The notes below the pieces were generated by a model that worked only from the letters and a program-made list of their open reading frames with translations, had not been told where the DNA came from and did no database searches. Shown one piece after another: positions 17,181 to 24,830 of a stretch of DNA of 41,401 bases. The position numbers and the translations under genes are program-made. The stretch is taken from the NCBI GenBank assembly GCA_020628475.1, contig JAHDFB010000026.1, forward strand, positions 1-41,401. The letters run 5' to 3'. This DNA comes from Saprospiraceae bacterium (lineage in GTDB: Bacteria; Bacteroidota; Bacteroidia; Chitinophagales; Saprospiraceae). Numbering within the stretch: position 1 is the first letter of the stretch; every line of letters begins with the position of its first letter.

Positions 17181-17259
17181 CTATTTGAACACATAGATTG
17201 ATGCTAAGTTTTACTTTTAAAGATTTAAAATAGTATTGAAGCACATCGCTTCTCTGCAT

Positions 17260-17293
17260 AAAAAAACCCTACTATGAAATCATAGCAGGGTTT
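17260..17293 (-). terminator. Terminator of rpsA
   Basis: A 14-bp stem with a single A-C mismatch (17264-17277 with 17280-17293) and a 2-nt centre, followed on the minus strand by seven T's (complement of 17260-17266). It starts 25 nt past the rpsA stop codon. Confidence 0.9.
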
Positions 17294-17318
17294 ATTCGAT
17301 TATTATCTAGGATTCAGA

Positions 17319-19517
17319 TTATTTTCTTCCTCCGTCCAATTCATCTTGAAGCACTTTCAATTCATCCCATTTTCCGTCAGCAGCCAATTTAGACTGATCT
17401 GGCCATGTAGATGGATCATGCATTCTGTATCTACTTCCTGCCTCATCCAAATGCGCTTTCAAATCATCTACACTTGTTGCCGCTAAATCAGCAAAAGTAT
17501 TGATTCCTTTTCCATTTAAGATTTCAGCAATTTTCGGTCCGATACCTTCGATTTTTTTCAAATCATCTGGTTTAGCATCTGCTACTTTCTCAGCTTTTGG
17601 AGCTTCTTTTTTCTCCTCTTTCTTCACCTCTTTCTTCGGAGCCGCTGCAGCATCGCTCATCTGTTCTTTCAATTGAGAGAAAACATCAAGTTCACCCAAT
17701 GTAGAAGCCTTCACATTTGTATTTGAAGCTTTTACTGATTTACGGATTCTATCTGTTTCTTTCTTCTTCTCCTTGATCACTTCATCTTTCGCTTCTCTAT
17801 TGATATCATCTAAATATCTAGTGTGAGAAACTAAGATTCGCTTATCATCTCTATTGAATTCGATTACTTTAAAGGTCAATACATCCTCTACCTCAGCATT
17901 GGTTCCATCTTCCTTCTTGATATGTCGAATCGGTGAATAAGCTTCCAATCCATAAGGTAATTGTACGATCGCACCTCGGTCATCTTTTTTCACAACCGTA
18001 GCCTCATGGTAAGATCCCACAGGGAATACGTTTTCGAATGTATCCCATGGATTTTCTTCGATCTGCTTATGTCCTAATGATAATTTTCTGCTATCATTAT
18101 CAACTTCTAAGATAACTACTTCAATATCAGATCCTACTTTCGTAAACTCAGATGGGTGACCATATCGCTTCGTCCAAGATAAATCAGAAATATGAACCAT
18201 ACCTCCAATACCATCTTCTAACTCAACGAATACTCCGTATGGCGTTAAGTTCTTAACAACACCTGTATGACGAGATTCACCTGGATATTTCTCTCCGATT
18301 TTCTCCCATGGATCTTGGCTCAATTGTTTCACGCTTAATGACATCTTACGCTCTTCGCGATCGATTGTTACCACTTTAGCATCAAACTCTTGTCCTAACT
18401 TGAAGTATTCTCTCGCATTCACTGGCTGGTTGCTCCAGCTCACTTCTGATACGTGAATCAAACCTTCAACTCCAGGAGCAATTTCTAAGAATGCACCGTA
18501 ATCTTCGATATTTACGATCTTACCTTTAACAACAGATCCTTCTTTCACTTCTTCTCCTAGAACCTCCCACGGATGTGGTTGTAATTGCTTAAGACCTAAA
18601 GAAATTCGCTTCTTGTTTTCATCGAAATCAAGTACTACAACATTTACTTTATCATTTAAGCTAAGTATTTCATTCGGGTGATTGATTCTACCCCAAGAAA
18701 TATCTGTAATGTAAAGTAAACCATCAACACCTCCTAAGTCCATGAACGCACCGAAATCAGTGATATTCTTAACTGTACCTTCTAGTACTTGTCCTTTTTC
18801 TAGACCAGAGATAATTGCTTCTCTCTGCTCAGCAAGATCACTTTCAATAAGTGCTTTATGAGAAACAACGGCATTTTTGATCGTCTCATTGATCTTCACT
18901 ACCTTAAACTCCATTACTTTTCCAACGTAAGAATCGTAATCGATGATTGGCTTGATATCAATCTGAGAACCTGGTAAGAACGTTTCTAGTCCGTTACAAT
19001 CTGCGATCAATCCACCTTTTGTTTTAGAAACAATCAGACCTTTGATGATCGTACCATTCTCGTAAGAATCTACGATATCATCCCAAGCTTGAATCAACTT
19101 CGCCTTTCTTCTTGAAAGGATCAACTGTCCTCGCTCATCTTCTTGATTTTCAACATATACTTTTACAGAATCTCCTACTGCCAAATCTGGCGTATCTCGG
19201 AATTCTGACAAAGAAACAAGTCCATCTGACTTATAATTGATATTCAAGACAACATCTCCGTCTGAAATAGCGGTCACTACACCTTGAACTACCTCATTCT
19301 CCACAACAGAACTCATTGTTGCTTCGTATTCAGCCCTGTATTTTTTGATTTCTTCGTCTGAGTAAGACAATGTATTTCGATTGCTTATTGACCAATCGTA
19401 GTCATCGTGAGCTGTTTTTCGCTCTTCTGGCACTTCTTCTACCTGAACTTCAGGAGTTTCTACTGCCTCCACTGTTGCATCAACAGTTTCTTCTACTGGA
19501 TTTTCATTATTCTCCAT
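17319..19517 (-). CDS. rpsA: Ribosomal protein S1 with C-terminal helix-hairpin-helix tail
   Basis: Binds mRNA and brings it to the 30S subunit; in Bacteroidota, where SD pairing is weak, S1 is thought to matter greatly. The 732 residues hold an acidic N-terminus, six consecutive S1 (OB-fold) repeats between about 45 and 590, and a K/E-rich linker. A helix-hairpin-helix tail (649-732, KKIEGIGPKIAEILN) then ends in a conserved-looking MHDPSTWPDQSKLAADGKWDEL segment. I start at ATG 19517: the longer frame would run through the promoter at 19607-19636, and MENNENPVEE gives the usual acidic start. Transcription comes from a near-perfect promoter with a roughly 80-nt leader. Confidence 0.95.
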   Translation of the reverse strand: MENNENPVEETVDATVEAVETPEVQVEEVPEERKTAHDDYDWSISNRNTLSYSDEEIKKYRAEYEATMSSVVENEVVQGVVTAISDGDVVLNINYKSDGLVSLSEFRDTPDLAVGDSVKVYVENQEDERGQLILSRRKAKLIQAWDDIVDSYENGTIIKGLIVSKTKGGLIADCNGLETFLPGSQIDIKPIIDYDSYVGKVMEFKVVKINETIKNAVVSHKALIESDLAEQREAIISGLEKGQVLEGTVKNITDFGAFMDLGGVDGLLYITDISWGRINHPNEILSLNDKVNVVVLDFDENKKRISLGLKQLQPHPWEVLGEEVKEGSVVKGKIVNIEDYGAFLEIAPGVEGLIHVSEVSWSNQPVNAREYFKLGQEFDAKVVTIDREERKMSLSVKQLSQDPWEKIGEKYPGESRHTGVVKNLTPYGVFVELEDGIGGMVHISDLSWTKRYGHPSEFTKVGSDIEVVILEVDNDSRKLSLGHKQIEENPWDTFENVFPVGSYHEATVVKKDDRGAIVQLPYGLEAYSPIRHIKKEDGTNAEVEDVLTFKVIEFNRDDKRILVSHTRYLDDINREAKDEVIKEKKKETDRIRKSVKASNTNVKASTLGELDVFSQLKEQMSDAAAAPKKEVKKEEKKEAPKAEKVADAKPDDLKKIEGIGPKIAEILNGKGINTFADLAATSVDDLKAHLDEAGSRYRMHDPSTWPDQSKLAADGKWDELKVLQDELDGGRK

Positions 19518-19603
19518 AAGAATAGTATTTGTATACTCTTTTTTAGGCGGGTCGCACTTCGCTTGCCCAAAAAGAATAGCGGTGATATCCGAAAAATTTC
19601 GGA
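19518..19603 (-). promoter_or_regulatory. rpsA 5' leader with palindrome and hairpin
   Basis: A perfect 7+7 inverted repeat (TCCGAAA at 19588-19594, TTTCGGA at 19597-19603) sits on the predicted transcription start. A GC-rich stretch (19547-19567) follows. An AGTAT/ATACT hairpin (19524-19537) ends 6 nt before the start codon, over the ribosome-landing site. It could be an operator plus a translational control hairpin. S1 is autoregulated in Proteobacteria, but autoregulation here is only inferred. Confidence 0.45.
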
Positions 19604-19606
19604 CCG

Positions 19607-19636
19607 CAAAGATAGTCATTATTTATTATTAAACAA
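19607..19636 (-). promoter_or_regulatory. rpsA promoter
   Basis: On the minus strand TTG (19634-19636), a 19-nt AT-rich spacer and TATCTTTG (19607-19614) form the full Bacteroidota consensus. The predicted start of transcription is near 19600, giving a leader of about 83 nt. Confidence 0.82.
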
Positions 19637-19685
19637 TAGAGACATTCAAGTCTTTCGCATCATTCTTTTCAAATGCTAGATGCCT

Positions 19686-19842
19686 CCTTTGGGAAAGGTT
19701 TTTATGATGGAATAGCATCCATATCTATACATTCCGTTTGCGATACCGCTGTGCAATAGCTGGCGTCCGCCAGGTCCAAAGGACTGAGCCGAATGGCGAA
19801 CTATGGAACATAGGGCCGCTATAGAAACGAAGTGTATATAGC
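19686..19842. repeat. Hairpin-rich intergenic element between rpsA and the DUF5916 gene
   Basis: This non-coding stretch is more GC-rich than its flanks. After a weak CCTTT/AAAGG stem with T5 (19686-19703), four small perfect stems follow in a row: TGGCG/CGCCA (19761-19772), GTCC/GGAC (19774-19784), CTATG/CATAG (19801-19813) and GCTATA/TATAGC (19818-19842). An imperfect outer pairing (19726-19741 with 19824-19838) could enclose most of it. It resembles a structured RNA or a dispersed repeat; no second copy is in the window. The rest of 19518-19928 is the rpsA leader and promoter and the DUF5916 promoter. Confidence 0.45.
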
Positions 19843-19903
19843 GAATCGCCCGACATTAGTCGAAATTGCGCTTCTGTTAAAGTATAATAATGGTGGTATT
19901 GGC

Positions 19904-19911
19904 TATCTTTG
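19904..19911 (+). promoter_or_regulatory. -7 element for the DUF5916 gene
   Basis: TATCTTTG lies 17 bp before the ATG at 19929, so the mRNA leader would be only about 10 nt. It overlaps the region that a longer reading frame from 19890 would use, and so decides the start in favour of 19929. Confidence 0.65.
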
Positions 19912-19928
19912 CGCTTCAAACCTTCATC

Positions 19929-22118
19929 ATGCTGCGAATTGTATGTTTATTACTACTCCTTCCTTGCATTTCATTCGGACAAGACGAGCCTATTGAGATC
20001 AAAGCGCTGACGGAAAAAATCGATTTCGATGGTCAACTCAACGAATCTTTTTGGCCGGAAATGACTTCGTTTTCGACGGTACAGCATCTTCCCTTCAATG
20101 GCGAAAAACCCAGTGAAGGTGAAGCAATCTATCTGACCTATGACAAAGATTATCTATATCTAGCAGCCAAAATTGAGGGTCAAAACATCCAAGCACCCAG
20201 TAAAAAGAGAGACGAATTTTCGTTACGGCCGGATTGGTTAGGCATTATCCTAGATGGTTACAATGACGATGAAAATGGACTCGGTTTTTTCACGACGCCG
20301 TCGGCTACAAGAACGGACTTTACCGTATTTGAAGATGCTGTTGGAGAATTTCCAGTCAATCTGGATTGGAACACCTATTGGGATGTAAAAACCAAACGAT
20401 TTGACGATCATTGGACCGTTGAAATGCGCATCCCATTCTCCTCCCTACAGTTTCAAGAAAATAATGGAATCGCAGAAATGGGACTGATCGTGTGGCGAGC
20501 TATTGCCTCCAAAAACGAAACCGATACATGGCCTCTTATTGCCAACGAATGGGGAGATTGGAGTAATTTCAAACCTTCCATGGCGCGACAGATACGCTTG
20601 AGAAATATAAAATCATCCAAGCCCATCTACGTCACGCCCTATGCCCTTGCTGGTCTAGATCGTGTCGTAACTAGTCAAAGCCCATTCGAAGCAGAAACCG
20701 GCACACAAATGGCTGTCGGAGCAGATGTTAAATACAATGTGACCAGCAATTTGACCTTAGACTTAAGTGTCAATACAGATTTCGCACAGGTTGAAGTAGA
20801 TGACGCACAGGTCAATCTAGATCGATTTAGTCTATTTTTCCCAGAAAAAAGACAGTTTTTTCAAGAACGTGCAGCCATCTTTGACCTACGCGTCGGTGGT
20901 CCCAATCGAATATTCTATAGTCGTAGAATCGGTATCGATGATGACGGAAATCTCGAGAAAATCATGGGTGGAGCGCGTCTGACAGGAAGAATTGGAAACT
21001 ATGATATTGGCGTGATCAACATGGCCACTCGACATGATAATTGGTCCCTCAAAAACAACTTCTCCATTATTCGGGCTCGTAAAAAAGTCTTAAATGCGAA
21101 TTCTTACATCGGTATCATTGGAACCAACAAGACGAATTTTAAAGGAGAAAATAATTCTGTGTATGCCTTGGATGGAACGTTTCGCCTGCGAGGCAATCAT
21201 CTCCTACAAATGCGCTGGGCACAATCCTTTACCAATGGTTTTGAAAACAATCCCTTGAGTCTCAAACCAACACGCTTTATTCTTAATTTAGAAAAGGTTC
21301 AATTCAATGGATTCAATTACGACTTGGCCATCGGGCGACGTGGTGAAGATTACAATCCAGAACTAGGGTTTGAAAACAGGACCAACTTTACTTCCATTTT
21401 TGCCATATTGGGCTATGGTTGGCAAAGTAAGCCAGAGAGCAAGATTCTTCAACAGAGTTTCCGGATGTTTAATTTTAGTTTCTTGAACAATGACAGCATG
21501 TTGGATGAGACCAGTAATATGGGTTTACAATATCGCGTTGAATGGAAATCTAGGTTTAGTTATTATATCTTCTCTTACCTGCGTCGTGAGCGATTATTTG
21601 AATCAGTGAGCTTACTGGATGACTTTATTATTCAAGACGGTCTATATAATATTAATGTTTGGGGAACGGGTTTTGGCACTCCAAGCGCGAGAGCATTGTC
21701 TTATAATTTAAATCTACGCGCAGGCGATTTATTCAGTAGTAAATTCTTTCAAATTGAGAATAACATTGAATGGGTTGTTTTTCAAGATTTAGGCGTTGGT
21801 TTATTTTATAATTACAATCCTATATTTAAAAATGGTTGGACAAGCGATGAGATCATACATGTGCATCTTGCGCGATTGAAATTCTTGTACACGCTGAGCA
21901 CTAAATTGTCTTTAAGCGGCTTCTTACAGGCGACTAGCGATGGAAATGTTGGATTAGGAAATATACGTTTTCGATACAATCCAAGGGAAGGTGTAGATTT
22001 ATTTTTAGTATACAATAATGTGACCGAATTGGATCGTTTATTTATACAACAGGAAATTCAGCAAAGTATCCCAGAGCAAGTGCTCATTGCTAAGCTGACG
22101 TACACCTTTAGAATATAA
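19929..22118 (+). CDS. DUF5916 protein with CBM9-like N-terminal domain (outer membrane)
   Basis: A 729-residue exported protein of unknown function, typical of Bacteroidota. After the signal peptide (MLRIVCLLLLLPCISFGQ) comes a carbohydrate-binding family 9-like domain (DGQLNESFWPEM ... WTVEMRIPFSSLQF, to about 195). The DUF5916 part follows, with the hallmark VDDAQVNLDRFSLFFPEKRQFFQE, and then many amphipathic strands to the end, closing in LTYTFRI, an outer-membrane-barrel-type terminus. I start at ATG 19929, not at the in-frame ATG 19890, because a TATCTTTG promoter element (19904-19911) overlaps the longer N-terminus and the signal peptide begins at 19929. The next gene follows after 17 nt. 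Confidence 0.85.
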   Translation: MLRIVCLLLLLPCISFGQDEPIEIKALTEKIDFDGQLNESFWPEMTSFSTVQHLPFNGEKPSEGEAIYLTYDKDYLYLAAKIEGQNIQAPSKKRDEFSLRPDWLGIILDGYNDDENGLGFFTTPSATRTDFTVFEDAVGEFPVNLDWNTYWDVKTKRFDDHWTVEMRIPFSSLQFQENNGIAEMGLIVWRAIASKNETDTWPLIANEWGDWSNFKPSMARQIRLRNIKSSKPIYVTPYALAGLDRVVTSQSPFEAETGTQMAVGADVKYNVTSNLTLDLSVNTDFAQVEVDDAQVNLDRFSLFFPEKRQFFQERAAIFDLRVGGPNRIFYSRRIGIDDDGNLEKIMGGARLTGRIGNYDIGVINMATRHDNWSLKNNFSIIRARKKVLNANSYIGIIGTNKTNFKGENNSVYALDGTFRLRGNHLLQMRWAQSFTNGFENNPLSLKPTRFILNLEKVQFNGFNYDLAIGRRGEDYNPELGFENRTNFTSIFAILGYGWQSKPESKILQQSFRMFNFSFLNNDSMLDETSNMGLQYRVEWKSRFSYYIFSYLRRERLFESVSLLDDFIIQDGLYNINVWGTGFGTPSARALSYNLNLRAGDLFSSKFFQIENNIEWVVFQDLGVGLFYNYNPIFKNGWTSDEIIHVHLARLKFLYTLSTKLSLSGFLQATSDGNVGLGNIRFRYNPREGVDLFLVYNNVTELDRLFIQQEIQQSIPEQVLIAKLTYTFRI

Positions 22119-22135
22119 CTATTGATGGCATAGCT

Positions 22136-23116
22136 ATGTTTGTTCGATCTAGTCTTATTAGCTGTATTATAATATTAAGCGGAAGCTTTATATTTTACCA
22201 ATGGGCTTCTTCGCCTGTACTGGATGAAACCGCCTATAATCAGATTTATGAGCATGATTATGCTAAATCCACTCCTTCAAAAAATGCGTACCGTATATTA
22301 AATTATAATATAGGATACTTAGGTGGACTATTAGATAAAAAGAATAAGCGCCCTTCGTCTATTTTCGAAGAGAATTTAAAGCAACTTTTAACACATATTA
22401 AACGAATAGCCCCTGATATCATCAGTCTACAAGAAATCGATTATCATTCCAGTCGTTCCTTTTATGTCGATCAAGAAAATGAAATTGCATCTCTTGGATA
22501 TAATTATGTGGGAAGAACGGTGAATTGGGACGAACAATACGTCCCTTATCCCTACTGGCCTCCTTCGGTACACTTTGGTCGAACGCTCTCCGGTCAATCC
22601 ATTATTAGCAAATATCCGTTGAGTCATCAGAAACGCATTGTATTGGAACGCGTTGCAACGGATCCTTTTTACCGAAATGCTTTCTATTTGGAGCGATTGG
22701 CGCAGATATGTGAGGTTGATTTAGATGGCGAAACGATTATTCTAATCAACATTCATTTAGAGGCCTTTGATGCGCCTACTCGGGCAATTCAATTTGAAGA
22801 GGTCTTAACATTATTGGAACAGTATAAAAAAACACATCCAGTCATTTTACTGGGTGATTTCAACTCGGAAGCTCGTGACCAACAAGCCGTGATTCATGGT
22901 CTATTGGAAAGAACGGATTTAGGAAATGTCGCTTTTAATGCCGAAAATCCTGCCAATACTTTTGACTCTAAAAATCCAAGTTCTCGCATCGATTACATCT
23001 TTTATACCATCGATGATTTCCAAGAAGTTCATGGTAAAGTCTTGAATGAGTTTGGTGAGATTTCTGATCACTTACCCATTCAAATGGATTTTGAATTAAA
23101 AAGGGACGATCAATGA
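22136..23116 (+). CDS. Endonuclease/exonuclease/phosphatase (EEP) family protein
   Basis: Metal-dependent phosphoesterase fold (DNase I/exonuclease III/sphingomyelinase-like), 326 residues. The motifs in order are ILNYNIGYLGG, the metal Glu in ISLQEID (about 97-103), INIHLEA, GDFNSEA, SRIDYIF and the catalytic SDHLP near the C-terminus. One N-terminal hydrophobic segment (about 7-24) acts as signal anchor or signal peptide, so the enzyme faces the periplasm or is membrane-tethered. It is probably cotranscribed with the DUF5916 gene. The substrate cannot be told; secreted nucleases and phospholipid phosphodiesterases share these motifs. Confidence 0.87.
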   Translation: MFVRSSLISCIIILSGSFIFYQWASSPVLDETAYNQIYEHDYAKSTPSKNAYRILNYNIGYLGGLLDKKNKRPSSIFEENLKQLLTHIKRIAPDIISLQEIDYHSSRSFYVDQENEIASLGYNYVGRTVNWDEQYVPYPYWPPSVHFGRTLSGQSIISKYPLSHQKRIVLERVATDPFYRNAFYLERLAQICEVDLDGETIILINIHLEAFDAPTRAIQFEEVLTLLEQYKKTHPVILLGDFNSEARDQQAVIHGLLERTDLGNVAFNAENPANTFDSKNPSSRIDYIFYTIDDFQEVHGKVLNEFGEISDHLPIQMDFELKRDDQ

Positions 23117-23132
23117 TCTATTAAATTATTCG

Positions 23133-23155
23133 CTTGAAAGATTCGCTTTTTCAAG
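23133..23155 (+). terminator. Possible weak terminator hairpin after the EEP gene
   Basis: CTTGAAA (23133-23139) pairs with TTTCAAG (23149-23155) across 9 nt, followed by a T-rich but interrupted stretch. A TTGCTTTG near-match to the -7 consensus at 23170-23177 suggests a new promoter for the next gene. Confidence 0.35.
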
Positions 23156-23220
23156 GTTTAATTTTATACTTGCTTTGATAGCACCACCATTCCATTCATC
23201 AAAAAATACTTTTTATTTCT

Positions 23221-23991
23221 ATGAGAGCTGAATTTTCATTTAACCATAAGAAGTACCAGGCGGATTTGCGTCAGTTCCTAGATATATCCATTCCTCTTCG
23301 GCCAAATGAAAACAATCCGAACTGTTTTTATGCACCGCCTCCGACCAGTAAACCTGTACGGGCAGGAGATTTTGTAGGCTCTATCGATGAAGGAGGTTTA
23401 TTAAACTTCAAAAATCTACAAATCAATCCACATGGCAATGGTACTCATACGGAATGTTATGGCCATATTCATGATACATCCATGACCGTCAATCAGGCCC
23501 TACAACAAATGATTTTCCCAGCCATGTTATTATCCGTTTATCCAGAATTACTGGACAACGGAGATCGGGTAATCGGGATGCGGGCCCTCGAGCTATTGGA
23601 TCATGGTCAAGAAGAAAAACAGCCCTTACCTGAAGCTCTGATCATTCGTTCTTTACCCAATACAGAAGACAAAAAGCAGCGAATCTATTCTGGCACTAAT
23701 CCTCCTTACGTGCAGGCGGACTTTTTGCATGAAATTCGAAAAAGAGGCGTGCGGCATTTATTGATCGATCTTCCATCGGTAGATCGAGAAGAAGATGGTG
23801 GAAAATTGGCTGGGCACAAGGCATTTTGGGGTATCGAAGAAGACATTCAAAAATTTAACACCATTACCGAAATGATTTTTGTGCCTTCTGTGATCAAAGA
23901 TGGTTTATATTTGTTACAAATGTCAATATGCCCTCTTGAGATGGATGCAAGCCCCAGTAAACCGGTGTTATATAAAATAGAAGAAATGTAA
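23221..23991 (+). CDS. Cyclase family protein (kynurenine formamidase-like)
   Basis: A 256-residue member of the cyclase/arylformamidase family (PF04199), metal-dependent hydrolases that open amides or lactones. The family motif HxGTHxDxPxH appears as HGNGTHTECYGHI (from about 81): both metal histidines of the first part are kept, but the usual D-x-P is replaced by E-C-Y. A later IDLPSVDREEDGG segment and a GHKAFWGI region match the family's substrate-pocket loops. No tryptophan-degradation genes are nearby, so kynurenine formamidase is not supported as the role. It overlaps the next gene by 1 nt (TAATG), implying coupling to a membrane protein of unknown function. Confidence 0.78.
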   Translation: MRAEFSFNHKKYQADLRQFLDISIPLRPNENNPNCFYAPPPTSKPVRAGDFVGSIDEGGLLNFKNLQINPHGNGTHTECYGHIHDTSMTVNQALQQMIFPAMLLSVYPELLDNGDRVIGMRALELLDHGQEEKQPLPEALIIRSLPNTEDKKQRIYSGTNPPYVQADFLHEIRKRGVRHLLIDLPSVDREEDGGKLAGHKAFWGIEEDIQKFNTITEMIFVPSVIKDGLYLLQMSICPLEMDASPSKPVLYKIEEM

Positions 23992-24674
23992 TGAGCCCAT
24001 TATCATCAGATACAAGATTACGAAATCTATACAACCAATATTTGTATATGGATGATAAGGCTTTTTATGATAAAATTCGATTTTTTGACCAAAACGAATC
24101 GGATATCATGCTCATGCGCTTGGAAGATTCTCTCTGGATACAATCGGGTTATCTGGATGCCCTTTTTCAAACGGGCGAGTACAAAAAATACAACGATAAA
24201 TCACAACAATTTTTACAGCGATTGATCTATCACAACATCGATTACTTTCACGGGGAAAATCCATATGAAGAAACCTTGCATAAGAAGGCGACGGCCCTCT
24301 ATCACATGCGTTCTTATACTCCTTGTATCGAACATGCCAAACAACTGATCAATATCAACCCGAAACGAAAAGATACGCGCAGGGTTTTATTCTCTGCACA
24401 CAGAAGTGCGCACACCTTTGCCCTGAAGTTGATTAAAGCGGGTCTAATGGCCACCTTATTAATGACGGCTTTTTTGTTGGTTTTTCAACAAATCATAGTA
24501 GCATCTTTCTTCAGCAAAATGAGTCATTGGTTCCTTCAATTGATTCTGGCTATAACGGTTCCATTTTTAAGTTTTTTCCTGGTATACAAGGTATTTATCG
24601 ATATCAAATGTTGGATTCAAGCAAAAAAATGGATTGATCAAGCCAAGCATAAAAAAACGGACCTTCGTCCATAG
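23991..24674 (+). CDS. Membrane protein with two C-terminal TM helices, unknown
   Basis: A 227-residue protein I do not recognise. The first 135 residues are soluble and helical, with an alternating hydrophobic pattern like TPR-type helices (TGEYKKYNDKSQQFLQRLIY; YHMRSYTPCIEHAKQLINI). They are followed by two long hydrophobic segments (about 148-171 and 179-203) and a short basic tail. It is therefore probably a tail-anchored cytoplasmic domain. The start ATG shares one base with the stop of the cyclase-family gene (TAATG), so the two are translated together. Confidence 0.72.
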   Translation: MSPLSSDTRLRNLYNQYLYMDDKAFYDKIRFFDQNESDIMLMRLEDSLWIQSGYLDALFQTGEYKKYNDKSQQFLQRLIYHNIDYFHGENPYEETLHKKATALYHMRSYTPCIEHAKQLININPKRKDTRRVLFSAHRSAHTFALKLIKAGLMATLLMTAFLLVFQQIIVASFFSKMSHWFLQLILAITVPFLSFFLVYKVFIDIKCWIQAKKWIDQAKHKKTDLRP

Positions 24675-24710
24675 AATAATCTTCGATACTTGTCCAATTA
24701 TCCTGTCTAT

Positions 24711-24726
24711 CCGACGAATTCGTCGG
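24711..24726. promoter_or_regulatory. 16-bp perfect palindrome upstream of secA
   Basis: CCGACGAATTCGTCGG is its own reverse complement. It lies 75 bp upstream of the secA -7 element and 37 bp after the previous stop. It could be an operator for a dimeric regulator or, as RNA, a 6-bp stem with an AAUU loop; there is no T-tract. Confidence 0.4.
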
Positions 24727-24778
24727 CTCAATAAATGTCAATATGTCACATTTGGTCGAGAAATCGCGATTGGAACGA

Positions 24779-24808
24779 TTCATGCACTATGATTATTCGC
24801 TATCTTTG
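24779..24808 (+). promoter_or_regulatory. secA promoter
   Basis: TATCTTTG at 24801-24808 with TTC (one mismatch to TTG) 19 nt upstream at 24779-24781. The predicted leader is about 16 nt before the secA ATG. Confidence 0.7.
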
Positions 24809-24830
24809 CAGTCAATATAAAATATAATAC

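Noticed and set aside
17319-19619. Longer rpsA reading frame starting at 19619.
   Set aside because: The extra 34 codons cover the rpsA promoter (-7 at 19607-19614) and the leader, and do not resemble S1; the ATG at 19517 gives the normal acidic start.
19890-19928. Extra N-terminal codons of the DUF5916 protein from ATG 19890.
   Set aside because: A TATCTTTG promoter element lies within these codons, and the signal peptide begins at 19929.
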